Origin: Legionellaceae bacterium
GTDB lineage: Bacteria > Pseudomonadota > Gammaproteobacteria > Legionellales > Legionellaceae
NCBI GenBank assembly: GCA_029213075.1
Contig: JARGPO010000028.1
Coordinates: 1 to 36,766 of the forward strand
Direction of reading: 5' to 3'
DNA: 36,766 nt
Shown piece after piece: positions 27,178 to 36,619 of the stretch. Position numbers and translations under genes: made by a program. The notes under the pieces are model-generated. The model was not told the origin of the DNA, did no database searches, and saw nothing but the letters and a program-made list of their open reading frames with translations. The number at the start of each line of letters is the position of its first letter. Position 1 is the stretch's first letter.

Positions 27178-27891
27178 ATGTCAGATTTTACACTTGAAGC
27201 AGAAGCTAGAGACGTTCAGGGGAAAGGTGCGAGCCGCCGCCTACGTCGCCTTGATGGCAAGATTCCTGCTATTATTTACGGTAGTGATAAAAAACCAATG
27301 CTACTTAATTTAATGCAAAATAAAGTTAATAAAATTCTTGAAGATGAAGCAATATACTCAAGTGTTTTTAGTCTTTCAATAGATGGTAAGTCAGAAAATG
27401 TAATTTTAAAAGACTTACAAAGACATCCATACAAGCCAGAAATTATGCATATGGATTTTCAAAGAGTATCAGCTAAAGACGTATTAGTTAGAATGGTACC
27501 TATCCATTTCATCAACGGTGAAAAATCTGAAGGTCATAAGCAAGGTGGTGTTGTTAGTCATTCTATGACACAGATTGAAATAACATGTAAAGCAAAAGAT
27601 TTACCAGAATTTATCGAAGTAGATCTTATAAACTTAAAACTAGATGAGGTTTTTCATCTTTCTCAAGTTAAATTACCAAAAAATGTTGAACTAACAGTTG
27701 ATGTTTCTGATACAGATCATGACTTACCGGTTGCTGCAGCTCATGTTAGTAAAGCAGCATTGAGTGAAGAAGCTCTTGAAGCTGAAGAGCAAGCTGAAGC
27801 AGAAGCTGCTGCTTCTGAAGAGTCTAGTAAAGAAGAAAGCGCTGATTCAGACGATACATCTGAAGATAGCAAAGATGCTGATAAGGAGTAA
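27178..27891 (+). CDS. rplY: 50S ribosomal protein L25/general stress protein Ctc
   Basis: 5S rRNA-binding protein of the long (Ctc/TL5) type, 237 residues. The L25 domain (1-95, including GKGASRRLRR and IPAIIYG) is followed by the C-terminal beta domain (about 96-190). The last 45 residues are a very acidic Glu/Ala/Ser/Asp tail. AGGAG sits nine bases before the ATG. Its last codons contain the AAGGAG that serves the pth start three bases beyond the stop. Confidence 0.96.
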   Translation: MSDFTLEAEARDVQGKGASRRLRRLDGKIPAIIYGSDKKPMLLNLMQNKVNKILEDEAIYSSVFSLSIDGKSENVILKDLQRHPYKPEIMHMDFQRVSAKDVLVRMVPIHFINGEKSEGHKQGGVVSHSMTQIEITCKAKDLPEFIEVDLINLKLDEVFHLSQVKLPKNVELTVDVSDTDHDLPVAAAHVSKAALSEEALEAEEQAEAEAAASEESSKEESADSDDTSEDSKDADKE

Positions 27892-27894
27892 GTT

Positions 27895-28470
27895 ATTAGC
27901 GTCACACCGATAAAGCTAATTGTTGGTCTTAGAAATCCCGGGGCAGCATATCAAAACACCCGCCATAATGTTGGTAGTTGGTTTGTTGAGTCTTTGGCAA
28001 AGATGGATAATCTATCTTTTAAGTCTGACCGTAAGTTACGAGGTGAAATAGCCACATTGCAAGTTCAAAGCTTGCAGTGTGGCTTATTTATGCCATCGTC
28101 GTTTATGAATGTTAGTGGCGAGTGTGTGCGTGCGGTTTGTCAGTTTTATAAAATATTACCTAATGAAGTTTTAGTTGTGCATGATGATTTAGACTTACCT
28201 GTTGGTAATGTTCGATTAAAAACAGGCGGTGGTCATGCTGGTCATAACGGTTTGCGTAATATAATTTCTCAATTAAGTAGCAAAGATTTTCATCGTCTAC
28301 GAGTTGGGATAGGCCATCCTGGACATCGTGACTTAGTCACTGATTATGTTCTCGGTAAGCCATCTGTGCATGACAAAGCATTAATCATAGACGCAATTGA
28401 ACGCGCGGTTGATGTAGCTTCAGAAATAGTTATAGGCAACTTTACTGACGTTATGCAAAAATTACATTAA
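27895..28470 (+). CDS. pth: Peptidyl-tRNA hydrolase, apparent ATT start
   Basis: It releases tRNA from prematurely dropped peptidyl-tRNA. From the ATT at 27895 the protein has 191 residues, normal for the family, and includes KLIVGLRNPGAAY (conserved Asn) and NTRHNVGSWF (catalytic His). Further on are SFMNVSGE, VVHDDLDLPVG and GGHAGHNGLRNI. No ATG, GTG or TTG lies in frame between the rplY stop and the region encoding these residues. The first common start, TTG 27994, would delete both the Asn and the catalytic His. AAGGAG at 27883-27888 is six bases before the ATT. Translation is probably coupled to rplY. Confidence 0.88.
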   Translation: MSVTPIKLIVGLRNPGAAYQNTRHNVGSWFVESLAKMDNLSFKSDRKLRGEIATLQVQSLQCGLFMPSSFMNVSGECVRAVCQFYKILPNEVLVVHDDLDLPVGNVRLKTGGGHAGHNGLRNIISQLSSKDFHRLRVGIGHPGHRDLVTDYVLGKPSVHDKALIIDAIERAVDVASEIVIGNFTDVMQKLH

Positions 28471-28515
28471 ATATATTGTTTGAATACAGTTCTTAAATTC
28501 AGTTGAGGTTATATT

Positions 28516-29607
28516 ATGGGTTTTAAATGTGGGATTGTTGGATTACCAAATGTTGGTAAATCCACTTTGTTTAATGCATTAACTAAAGCTAAAATTGATG
28601 CAGCTAATTACCCTTTTTGTACTATTGAGCCTAATGTCGGTATCGTGACCTTGCCAGATAGTCGCATGGACAAACTTAGTGATATTGTTAAGCCTGAACG
28701 AGTTGTACCAACAGTTATGCAGTTTGTTGACATTGCTGGTTTGGTAAAAGGAGCGTCAAGCGGTGAAGGGCTTGGAAATCAGTTTCTTGCTAATATTCGT
28801 GAAACAGATGCAATTGCTCATGTTGTTAGATGCTTTGACAGTTCTGATGTTATACATGTTGAGGGGGTTGTTAACCCTATAGATGATATAGAAGTAATTA
28901 ATACTGAATTAGCGCTTGCTGATATGGAATCAGTAGAAAAGTCTTTGCATAAGGCCACTAAGCTTAGTAAAAGTGGTAATAAAGATGCAACCTTTGAAAA
29001 AGAAGTATTAACTAAACTTAAGTTACATCTTGATCAAGGTCTGCCAGTTAGAAGTTTATCGTTAACTCCAGAAGAACTTGAAGTATCTAAAAAATTATTC
29101 TTATTAACTGCTAAGCCAATCTTATATATAGCTAATGTCGATGATGATGGTTTTGAAAACAATCCATTACTAGATAAAGTAGCGGAACTTGCTGCACAAG
29201 AGGGAGCAGTTGTTGTTCCTTTGTGCGCTGCAACTGAATCTGAGCTTGTTGAGTTAGATGATGATGAGCGTTCGGAATTTTTGGAAGATCTTGGTTTGGA
29301 AGAGCCAGGTTTAAACCGAGTTATTCGAGCTGGATATGATCTTCTTGGCCTCCAAACTTATTTCACAGCTGGTGTAAAGGAAGTTCGAGCCTGGACAATT
29401 TGTTGTGGTGATAAGGCTCCAAGAGCGGCTGCTGCAATTCATACTGATTTTGAAAAAGGATTTATTCGTGCAGAGGTTATTGCTTATGATGACTTTATTG
29501 CAAATAATGGCGAGCAAGGTGCAAAAGAAGCCGGAAAATTGAGAGTTGAAGGAAAAGACTATGTTGTAGTTGATGGCGATGTTATGCACTTTCGATTTAA
29601 TGTTTAG
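28516..29607 (+). CDS. ychF: Redox-regulated ATPase YchF
   Basis: This OLA1/YchF family P-loop NTPase has 363 residues and binds ATP in preference to GTP in the family. G1 is GLPNVGKST (9-17), G2 lies in [11 protein letters not shown], and G3 is [10 protein letters not shown]. The G4 position reads ANVDDD in place of NKxD, as expected for the subgroup. A coiled-coil insert (about 130-200) and C-terminal TGS domain (about 280-363, with [12 protein letters not shown] and the [10 protein letters not shown] segment) complete it. It follows pth by 45 bases in the conserved rplY-pth-ychF order. Confidence 0.97.
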   Translation: MGFKCGIVGLPNVGKSTLFNALTKAKIDAANYPFCTIEPNVGIVTLPDSRMDKLSDIVKPERVVPTVMQFVDIAGLVKGASSGEGLGNQFLANIRETDAIAHVVRCFDSSDVIHVEGVVNPIDDIEVINTELALADMESVEKSLHKATKLSKSGNKDATFEKEVLTKLKLHLDQGLPVRSLSLTPEELEVSKKLFLLTAKPILYIANVDDDGFENNPLLDKVAELAAQEGAVVVPLCAATESELVELDDDERSEFLEDLGLEEPGLNRVIRAGYDLLGLQTYFTAGVKEVRAWTICCGDKAPRAAAAIHTDFEKGFIRAEVIAYDDFIANNGEQGAKEAGKLRVEGKDYVVVDGDVMHFRFNV

Positions 29608-29662
29608 AAAGAAAATTTTATCTGCTGAAACCACATCCTAAGTGAGGATTTAAAAGCCTCAG

Positions 29663-29681
29663 TGATATGATTATCATCTTC
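29663..29681. promoter_or_regulatory. Possible Fur-like box upstream of the secretion-like operon
   Basis: TGATATGATTATCA contains one perfect half site, ATTATCA, and a left half one base short of the 7-1-7 Fur pattern. It is 115 bases before the ABC gene. No convincing promoter was found in the 188-base gap 29608-29795. Confidence 0.25.
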
Positions 29682-29795
29682 AAAACAAACTCAAATATCC
29701 AGGAGGCTTGCGTGTTTTGTCATAGAAGAACATACTAGGAATACGGCTTTATTTTTATATAAGTTTTAAATTATCGTATTCAAGGATGTTTATAG

Positions 29796-31394
29796 ATGTT
29801 TAAAAAAACACATATAGATTCTATTCTTTCTATTGTTGATAGTAGTACTATATATTCTATCGTTTTAATTAGTACAATGACGAGTATTTTATTTCTTGTT
29901 ATTCCCGTCGCCGCTCAAACCCTTGTGAATTTTATTGCATTTGGTCATGTTCTAAACCCTGTTTTCATTTTAAGCATCATGGTTTTTGTTTTGATTTTAA
30001 GCGCTGGTGCGCTTAGTTTGTGGCACAACATTCTTATTGAAATTATTCAACAAAAATTAATGGTCAAAGTAGGAATACTTTTAACTAGACGTTTTTCTGA
30101 CCTATCTCATAAAGCCTTACAGTCCCATGATGGGCAAAAGGAAGTTAATAAATTTTTTGATATAGTCGTTGTGATGAAAGCTACTGCAGGCTTATTACTA
30201 TATGGTGTAAATATTACTCTGCAAATCTTTTTTGGTTTGGTTTTATTGGTGGTATATCACCCATACTTTGTGATTTTCGATATTTTAGTATTGTTTAGTA
30301 TTTTTTTAGTAGTGGCATTGCCATTTCGAGTCGCCAAAAAAACTGCCGAGGAAGAATGTGCACAAAAGCATTCTATTGCCGAGTGGTTTGATGAAATAGT
30401 GATTAATCGCTATTTATTTAAATTTGGTAATTATTCTAAATTTGTTCTTAAAGAAACAGATAATCGGCTTGTTGGATTTTTGAAAGTTCGCAATCGTCAT
30501 TTTCGGCAATTAATTAAACATCAACTTGGATTTTATGCTATATCTGCGGTAGCGAGTGCATTGTTGCTTGGTTTGGGTGGATATTTGGTTATTTCAGATC
30601 AATTAAGCCTCGGTCAGTTGGTTGCATCGGAAATTATTATGGCTGCAATTGCTTATGCTCTAAAGCAATCTATATCTATCCTTGATGACTATTACGATTT
30701 AAATGCATCTCTAGATAAATTTGATGATTTATTTGAGCTTCCTATTGAAGGAACAGATAAGATTACAGAAGAGATTATATCGACAATAACTAACTTAGAA
30801 ACGATAAATCTAACTTGGCATACATCTGAAAATGAGTTTGCAGCCACTCCAAAATCTCCACTTTTAGTTCACTCACTTGAGCATGAACCAATCCATAACT
30901 GGCTAGTAGATTTAATTGGTTTGACTGAAACTAGAACAGAAAAAATATCTTTGAATGGTGTAACTTGTAATCATAATATTCTTATGGCCCTTAGAAAAAG
31001 AGCCATTTTATTACAAGAGCCACAATGCTTTTCCGGAACTATTTATGAAAACATAGTACTAAACACACCGGATATATCCATGAATATGGTCTTAGAGAAA
31101 GCTAAATTAGTTGGCCTTTCAGAAAAGATCATGTCACTGCCGAATGGTTTGCTCACAATTATTGATAGTTGGAATATATCTTTTACAGAGACTGAGTCGG
31201 TACGACTAATGATATTGAGAGCGTTAATTAATAATCCAAGCCTAATTATTATCGATAGGACTCTTGATTCAGTTTCTTTGCAGTTAATCGAAGAACTTTT
31301 ACAGGTATTATTACAACTGGAAAATACTACAATCCTAATAACATCAAAGCGTACAGATTTTCCAATTCTCACCAATAAATGGGTATTTAAATAA
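29796..31394 (+). CDS. Type I secretion-like ABC protein with a degenerate ATPase domain
   Basis: This 532-residue protein has the layout of an ABC exporter half: a membrane domain (about 1-310, with helices near 18-42, 53-75, 133-180 and 245-290) and an NBD-like domain (about 335-532). The Q-loop region is well kept (AILLQEPQCFSGTIYENI), but every catalytic motif is lost. Walker A should be GxxGxGKS/T and reads VHSLEHEPIHNW. The signature LSGGQ reads SFTETES. Walker B is IIIDRT, with Arg for the catalytic Glu. The H-loop reads TSKRTD, without His. The frame is intact and translationally coupled to a HlyD and a TolC gene, so it is not an obvious pseudogene. It cannot hydrolyse ATP by the normal mechanism. 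Confidence 0.82.
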   Translation: MFKKTHIDSILSIVDSSTIYSIVLISTMTSILFLVIPVAAQTLVNFIAFGHVLNPVFILSIMVFVLILSAGALSLWHNILIEIIQQKLMVKVGILLTRRFSDLSHKALQSHDGQKEVNKFFDIVVVMKATAGLLLYGVNITLQIFFGLVLLVVYHPYFVIFDILVLFSIFLVVALPFRVAKKTAEEECAQKHSIAEWFDEIVINRYLFKFGNYSKFVLKETDNRLVGFLKVRNRHFRQLIKHQLGFYAISAVASALLLGLGGYLVISDQLSLGQLVASEIIMAAIAYALKQSISILDDYYDLNASLDKFDDLFELPIEGTDKITEEIISTITNLETINLTWHTSENEFAATPKSPLLVHSLEHEPIHNWLVDLIGLTETRTEKISLNGVTCNHNILMALRKRAILLQEPQCFSGTIYENIVLNTPDISMNMVLEKAKLVGLSEKIMSLPNGLLTIIDSWNISFTETESVRLMILRALINNPSLIIIDRTLDSVSLQLIEELLQVLLQLENTTILITSKRTDFPILTNKWVFK

Positions 31395-32371
31395 TGATAT
31401 TAAAATCCTATACATTATTAAGAAAACTACCTAAACCTATCACAGTATTTAAGGTTGTTTTCACAGTTTTTTCTTTAATTACGCTGTTTTTTCTCCTAAC
31501 CCCTTGGCAGCAGTTTGCTCTTGCAAATGGTCGAGTTGTTGCTTTCTCACCAACAGAAAGACAATTTACTATTTCCTCTCCTATAAATGGACGAGTGCAA
31601 AAATGGTATGTTAATGAAGGAAGCGAAGTTAAGAAGGGTGATTTAATTGTTGAGCTTAGTGATAACGATCCAGAATATATTCAACGACTTAAAAATGAAA
31701 GAACTGCGATTATTGCGAAAGTTGCGGCAGCCGAGCGAGCATTGCAAGCAGGTGTTTCCAATGTTAATCGGCAAGAAAAATTATTTAAAGAGGGGATTAG
31801 TTCGAAAAGAAAATATGAATTAGCTCAAATTGAATTATCTAAGTATCAAGACGAGCTAGCCCAAGCTAGAATTCTGAGGATTAACAATAACGTTGCTCTT
31901 GCTCGGCAAAAAACACAAAAAATCCTAGCTGAGTCCTCAGGGACAATATTTAGACGCTTATCAGGTCAGGAGAATGTTATTGTCATGAAAGGTGATAAAG
32001 TTGCTGAAATAGTTCCGAAAACTCCTTCTAGAGCGGTTGAGCTATGGGTGGATGGTAATGATATTTCCTTTGTTAGAGTAAATCAAATAGCGAGAGTGCA
32101 ATTTGAAGGGTGGCCAGCAGTACAATTTAGAGGTTGGCCTGAAATCGCTGTTGGCACATTTTCTGGATTAGTTTCTTTTATTGATACAACTGATAGTGGA
32201 TCTGGACAGTTTCGGATAGTTGTTGTTCCAAATGAGCCTTGGCCTGATTTTAATTATTTAAGACAAGGTGTCCTAGTGCATGGTTGGGTGCAATTAGGTA
32301 GGGTTAGATTGTGGTATGAGTTGTGGCGACAGTTTAATGGTTTTCCTCCAGAAAGCGGGCAAAAAAAGTGA
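31394..32371 (+). CDS. HlyD family periplasmic adaptor
   Basis: A membrane fusion protein of 325 residues that bridges an inner membrane transporter and an outer membrane channel. One N-terminal membrane helix (about 21-40) is followed by a lipoyl/biotinyl-like half motif (INGRVQKWYVNEGSEVKKGD), a helical hairpin rich in Ala/Glu/Lys (about 97-180), the returning lipoyl strand (SGTIFRRLSGQ) and a beta-barrel region. The start codon shares one base with the ABC gene stop, and the end overlaps the TolC-like gene by four bases. Confidence 0.88.
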   Translation: MILKSYTLLRKLPKPITVFKVVFTVFSLITLFFLLTPWQQFALANGRVVAFSPTERQFTISSPINGRVQKWYVNEGSEVKKGDLIVELSDNDPEYIQRLKNERTAIIAKVAAAERALQAGVSNVNRQEKLFKEGISSKRKYELAQIELSKYQDELAQARILRINNNVALARQKTQKILAESSGTIFRRLSGQENVIVMKGDKVAEIVPKTPSRAVELWVDGNDISFVRVNQIARVQFEGWPAVQFRGWPEIAVGTFSGLVSFIDTTDSGSGQFRIVVVPNEPWPDFNYLRQGVLVHGWVQLGRVRLWYELWRQFNGFPPESGQKK

Positions 32372-33795
32372 GAAAAGCGTTGTTCGTTATAAAAATATTA
32401 ACTCGATCTATTTTATATTTCTCTCTTAGTTGTCTGATTTCTATCAATGGTTATGCTGATGATGACCGCACACTTAGTTTGGAGGAATTACTTAGGACAG
32501 TAAATAGCAATTATCCGCAAATAATTGCGGCTAGGCTACAAGTGGTTAAGGCTAAAGGGGATTATATTTCTGCTTTGGGTAAATTTGACCCTAATATTCG
32601 AGTCAAAACCAGGCACCTGCCGGTTGGTGGATATATTAGTAAGTATGCAAACAATGAAATTGATGTGCCAACCCTGATTAATGGTTTGAAGTTTTTTGGG
32701 GGATATAGAATCGGTGTTGGTGAGTTTCCAATTTATTATCAAAACTACTTAACAAACTCGAAAGGTGAATATCGAGCTGGTCTCTCATTACCTCTAATGC
32801 GAGATAGACTAATAGATACGGATAGGACTAATTTATTTACAAGAACTGAAACCATCGCAATTAATAAGCACGAAGTTACTTCAACTAAGCTATCGGTATA
32901 CCAAGATGCAATTAAGGCTTATTGGGACTGGACAAGAGCTGGTTTACAATTAAAAGTCTTAATTAAAATGTTAAAGCTCGCAGAGTTTCGTCAACGCGCC
33001 CTTGAAAGACAAGCTAAGTTAGGAGATTTACCGCAAATAGCTTTAGTTGAAAATAAACAAATAATAATGCAACGTAAACAGTGGGTTAATAAAGGTCGAA
33101 TGGCATTAGAGCAGGCAGCTGTTGGATTGTCTTTATATTACCGCACACAAGATGGTAGTCCAATGATACCATCCAAAAGAAAATTACTAAGAAAAATACC
33201 TTCTTATAAACCAAATAGCATGAAAAGCTCGTATCAAATAGAGCAACAATTAAAAAGACACCCAGATCTTTGTAAATTAGAGCGATACTTGAGAATTGTA
33301 AAACTAAAACAAAACTTAGCAAAGAATGAATTACTGCCAAATCTAGATGCCACAGCTTTTGCATCTAAACAGTATGGAACAAACGGTTATCCACTCTTAC
33401 TACCGCAAGCTGCGCAAATTGGTGTTCGCTTTAAGTTCCCAGTTTATCAAAGGGTTGCAAGAGGGAAGGTAATAAGTACAACTAGTGAGTTGAAGCAAGT
33501 AGCAACCAAAAAAAAGTTTCTATATGAGCAGTTAAGTACTCAGTTAAATTCCTTATGGATTTCTCTTCGGACATTTCAAAGACAAGTTGATCTTATGGAA
33601 GAGGAGTTAAGTTTAGCAGAGCAAGTTGCAGCAGCTGAGAGAACAAATTTTCTTGCTGGAGGTAGTTCAGTTTTTCTAATTAATCAAAGAGAGCAAACAA
33701 CAGTAGAAATTAGTCTAAATCTAATTGCCGCACAAACAAGCCTTCAGCAAGCTCAAGGTTTAATTAAATTTTTCTCGTCAACTAAACTTAGTTAA
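32368..33795 (+). CDS. TolC family outer membrane efflux protein
   Basis: It has 475 residues. A signal peptide ends near residue 30 (LISINGYA). The mature protein is mostly long helices arranged as two homologous halves (LSLEELLRTVNSNYPQIIAA in the first; QIEQQLKRHPDLCKLERYL in the second), as in TolC-type trimers that span the outer membrane and periplasm. The GTG start lies in a GTGA overlap with the HlyD gene stop. It is the last gene of the operon and faces the convergent rarA; a short AT-rich hairpin follows. Confidence 0.88.
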   Translation: MRKALFVIKILTRSILYFSLSCLISINGYADDDRTLSLEELLRTVNSNYPQIIAARLQVVKAKGDYISALGKFDPNIRVKTRHLPVGGYISKYANNEIDVPTLINGLKFFGGYRIGVGEFPIYYQNYLTNSKGEYRAGLSLPLMRDRLIDTDRTNLFTRTETIAINKHEVTSTKLSVYQDAIKAYWDWTRAGLQLKVLIKMLKLAEFRQRALERQAKLGDLPQIALVENKQIIMQRKQWVNKGRMALEQAAVGLSLYYRTQDGSPMIPSKRKLLRKIPSYKPNSMKSSYQIEQQLKRHPDLCKLERYLRIVKLKQNLAKNELLPNLDATAFASKQYGTNGYPLLLPQAAQIGVRFKFPVYQRVARGKVISTTSELKQVATKKKFLYEQLSTQLNSLWISLRTFQRQVDLMEEELSLAEQVAAAERTNFLAGGSSVFLINQREQTTVEISLNLIAAQTSLQQAQGLIKFFSSTKLS

Positions 33796-33816
33796 GAACT
33801 TATTTTAAGTTTTTAG
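33794..33816 (+). terminator. Weak AT-rich terminator after the TolC-like gene
   Basis: AACTTA (33797-33802), loop TTT and TAAGTT (33806-33811) form a short stem that outer pairs can extend, followed by TTT. It overlaps the stop codon. Confidence 0.35.
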
Positions 33817-33906
33817 TAACTACTCTGTGTGCTATAAACCAAATTAAAAACTACGCCACATGGACACACTTATGGGTAACAATATGGGTGAGGTGAGTTG
33901 CGATTT

Positions 33907-35196
33907 TTATTTTTTTTCTGACTCTAAGTTCATCTTTCGTAAATACGCCATTTTTTTCGATATCTTAATTTCTAGGCCTCTCTCAACAGGTTCATACCAT
34001 AAAGGCTCTGGCATATTATCTGGAAAATACTTTTCTCCGGCAGCAAATCCATTTGGTTCATCATGAGCGTATCGATAGTTTTTACCATTGCCTAGTTTCT
34101 TCATTAATTTAGTCGGTGCATTTTTTAAATGTAGAGGAACCTCGCGTGACTTGTCTTGTTTAACAAAAGCTTGAGCCTTTTTAAAGGCGTTATATGCCGC
34201 ATTACTTTTAGGAGCCACGGCAAGATAAATAGTTGCTTCGGCCAGTGCTAAATCTCCTTCTGGAGAGCCAAGTCGTTGATAAGTTTCAGCAGCATCTGTT
34301 GCTATTTGAATGGCTCTAGGATCAGCAAGTCCGATGTCCTCCCAGGCCATTCTAATTATTCTTCTAGATAAATAGTTTGCATCAGCCCCGCCATCTAACA
34401 TGCGACACAGCCAATATAAAGCAGCGTCTGGGTTTGAGCCACGCACAGATTTATGAAGAGCGGAGATTTGATCGTAAAAATTATCACCCGATTTATCAAA
34501 TCTCCGGCAAATTAAGGTTAGAGATGCTTGAATAAATTCAACGGAAATTTCAGTAATATTTTGAACTTGGGCTGATGTATTTATTTGATCTAATAAATTT
34601 AAAAGACGTCTTGCGTCACCATCGGCATAATCTATTAGCATATTAGTTGCGGTATCTGAAAAATTAAGGTGACTTATTGCGCGCTCTTTTGCACGTTTTA
34701 TTAACAATCCCAGTTCTTCATCTGACAGTGACTTTAAAACATAAACCTGTACTCTAGATAGTAATGCGCTATTAACTTCAAATGAAGGATTTTCTGTTGT
34801 TGCGCCAATTAGACTAATTAAACCTGATTCTGTGTGAGGTAGTAAGGAGTCTTGCTGAGATTTATTAAACCGATGGATTTCATCAATAAACAATATCGTA
34901 TGTTTATTATGCAGTTGATTTTGTTTGGCTGTTTCAATAGCTTGACGTATTTCTTTAACACCTGCAAACACCGCTGAAAGAGATATTAATTCAGAATTAA
35001 ATGCTTGTGCGGCAAGGCGAGCTATAGTCGTTTTACCAACACCAGGTGGACCCCAGAAGATCATTGAATGAGGGTGCCCAGACTCAAAGGCCATACACAG
35101 TGCGCTACCTGATCCTAGAATGTGTTTCTGGCCTATAACTTCAGATATTTTTGTGGGTCTTAGAAGTTCTGCTAGTGATTTATTTTTAGGATTCAT
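33907..35196 (-). CDS. rarA: Replication-associated recombination protein RarA/MgsA
   Basis: This AAA+ ATPase, related to clamp-loader subunits, acts at stalled replication forks. It has 429 residues. Walker A is GPPGVGKT (49-56), Walker B is [13 protein letters not shown], sensor 1 is in [14 protein letters not shown], and sensor 2 is in [11 protein letters not shown]. The C-terminal tetramerisation region (about 250-429) includes [18 protein letters not shown]-type sequence and [16 protein letters not shown]. The small exported protein gene lies 138 bases upstream on the same strand. Confidence 0.97.
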   Translation of the reverse strand: MNPKNKSLAELLRPTKISEVIGQKHILGSGSALCMAFESGHPHSMIFWGPPGVGKTTIARLAAQAFNSELISLSAVFAGVKEIRQAIETAKQNQLHNKHTILFIDEIHRFNKSQQDSLLPHTESGLISLIGATTENPSFEVNSALLSRVQVYVLKSLSDEELGLLIKRAKERAISHLNFSDTATNMLIDYADGDARRLLNLLDQINTSAQVQNITEISVEFIQASLTLICRRFDKSGDNFYDQISALHKSVRGSNPDAALYWLCRMLDGGADANYLSRRIIRMAWEDIGLADPRAIQIATDAAETYQRLGSPEGDLALAEATIYLAVAPKSNAAYNAFKKAQAFVKQDKSREVPLHLKNAPTKLMKKLGNGKNYRYAHDEPNGFAAGEKYFPDNMPEPLWYEPVERGLEIKISKKMAYLRKMNLESEKK

Positions 35197-35334
35197 AAAT
35201 TCAAACCTGTTTTAAATATTTATAAAGGCTTGTAATCTTGATGAGAATAGACCAAAGCTGTATTTGGAGCATTTTACGTTTTTAGTAGCCAAGCGTAAAG
35301 CTTGCTATAAAAATAGACAGTATTGAATCGATTA

Positions 35335-35532
35335 TTATTGCTCTTTCTCAGCAGCTCTCGCTTCTAATGCTTCTTTGCTAAGAGGTGTTTGGGGAATATA
35401 ATAGTATGTTGGCCTATAAAGAACTTCCTCAGCTGTTGAACCATCAGGCGTACAGCCAGGATACTGAGTATTTATTTCAGCATATGTGATGGAGCTAAGA
35501 GCAAGTAGTAGACAGACGTATAAAATTTTCAT
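35335..35532 (-). CDS. Small exported protein, 65 residues
   Basis: Not recognised. A clean signal peptide (MKILYVCLLLALSSITYA) predicts a mature peptide of about 47 residues with one Cys, a Tyr-rich stretch (YRPTYYYIPQ) and a charged C-terminus. GAGG lies about ten bases before the ATG. A TATAAT on the minus strand (35587-35582), inside the 12-bp palindrome CTATAATTATAG, is a plausible -10. The compact signal peptide and ribosome binding site argue that the gene is real despite its size. Confidence 0.6.
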   Translation of the reverse strand: MKILYVCLLLALSSITYAEINTQYPGCTPDGSTAEEVLYRPTYYYIPQTPLSKEALEARAAEKEQ

Positions 35533-35576
35533 ATCTAAATACCTCGAGTTATTCTCAATTAAATAGAGGTCCTTAT

Positions 35577-35588
35577 CTATAATTATAG
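35577..35588. promoter_or_regulatory. 12-bp palindrome containing a -10 box
   Basis: CTATAATTATAG is a perfect palindrome. Read leftward it offers TATAAT about 50 bases before the small exported protein gene. No good -35 was found, so promoter activity is uncertain. Confidence 0.3.
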
Positions 35589-35650
35589 CTTAATATTTTT
35601 TATATAGTAGTTATGAAAGAAAAATGGATTTAGAAAGTTTTGCGGGGTTA

Positions 35651-35691
35651 TATTTGGATATACCCTGCATTGAGCAGGGTATATGAGGACA
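35651..35691 (+). repeat. Dispersed palindromic repeat, variant copy 5
   Basis: ATATACCCTGC (35658-35668) and GCAGGGTATAT (35674-35684) form a perfect 11-bp stem around ATTGA. The stem core equals that of copy 2 at 5163, but the loop and the downstream flank differ from the family, so membership is less sure. It lies between the small exported protein gene and the Bax-inhibitor-like gene. Confidence 0.6.
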
Positions 35692-35710
35692 ATAAGTAAT
35701 GTTTTCGGTT

Positions 35711-36385
35711 TTAGTCCCTGCCTGAAAAAGCACTTAATAATTGTAACAAGCTTATAAACAGATTATAGATTGATACAAAAAGGGAAACAGTAGCAGTGAT
35801 GTAGTTTGTTTCACCACCATGAATAATTTCACTGGTTTGAAATAAAATTAACCCAGATGAAATAAGCACAAATGCCGCAGAGATAACCAACTGCATGGCT
35901 GGAATTTGAAATAAGAATCCAGCTATCATTGCTATCAAAGCAACCATTACCGCAACAAACAAGAATCCGCCTAAGTAGCTAAAGTCTTTGCGGCTAGTTA
36001 ATACATACGCTGACAGTGAGAAGAAAATAATACCCGTACCGCCAAGAGCTGTGGCAATTAACTGTGGGCCATTACTGTAATGGGCTATAGTCGCGTTTAA
36101 GATCGGACCGATTATATATCCCATAAAGCCCGTGAAAGCAAAAACACTCACCAAACCCCAAGGGCTATTTTTTAGAGCGTTAGTTAAAAACATTAAGCCA
36201 TACATTCCTACAATCAAAAGGAATGGATTTAACATCCTTGCACCTGTTGCAAAAGACATATAGGCTGTGAAAGCACTAAACATGAAAGCCATAGACAACA
36301 GCAAATAAGTATTTCTCAATACCTTGTTGGTTGCTAAAATTGACTCAGCAGTATGCTTGATAGTTGAAACAGTTTGTCTACTCAT
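35711..36385 (-). CDS. Bax inhibitor-1/YccA family membrane protein
   Basis: This 224-residue protein has seven predicted membrane segments and the BI-1 family pattern: an N-terminal cytoplasmic stretch of about 25 residues, VLRNTYLLLSMAFMFSA in helix 1, GFMGYIIGPILN, and the C-terminal YITATVSLFVSIYNLFISLL. The acidic residues of the family's pH-sensing pair would lie in IIHGGETNY and SIYNLF, and the match there is only partial. Bacterial members (YccA, YbhL) modulate FtsH or act as calcium/proton leak channels. AGGAG precedes the ATG. Confidence 0.9.
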   Translation of the reverse strand: MSRQTVSTIKHTAESILATNKVLRNTYLLLSMAFMFSAFTAYMSFATGARMLNPFLLIVGMYGLMFLTNALKNSPWGLVSVFAFTGFMGYIIGPILNATIAHYSNGPQLIATALGGTGIIFFSLSAYVLTSRKDFSYLGGFLFVAVMVALIAMIAGFLFQIPAMQLVISAAFVLISSGLILFQTSEIIHGGETNYITATVSLFVSIYNLFISLLQLLSAFSGRD

Positions 36386-36421
36386 TATGTAACTCCTAAT
36401 TTAGTCTGTACTATTAATACC

Positions 36422-36430
36422 ATTATATCA
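36422..36430 (-). promoter_or_regulatory. Predicted extended -10 promoter for the BI-1 family gene
   Basis: On the minus strand TGATATAAT gives a TGn extended -10 with consensus TATAAT (36427-36422), 37 bases before the start codon. No clear -35 is visible, which is acceptable for this promoter type. Confidence 0.4.
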
Positions 36431-36619
36431 TATTAACTTTCAACCTGAGAGTAAAATTCAATATTGCAATAAGTAAATAGACGAAATATAACAACTTAAC
36501 TTTTCGTATAATATAATGATCTCTAATAAAAGTGTCCATTTTGAACTTAACCGTATCTTTTGTTTGATATAGGATCATTGTGTTGCCTTGGGTGTCATGA
36601 TGCACTTTTTCAAAAATAC

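Noticed and set aside
27994-28470. Short version of pth starting at TTG 27994
   Set aside because: It would remove the conserved Asn and catalytic His of the family, and no ribosome binding site precedes it.
29796-31394. ABC gene as a pseudogene
   Set aside because: The frame is intact over 532 codons, the membrane domain and Q-loop are conserved, and coupling to two intact genes is precise. Loss of catalytic motifs alone does not show decay.
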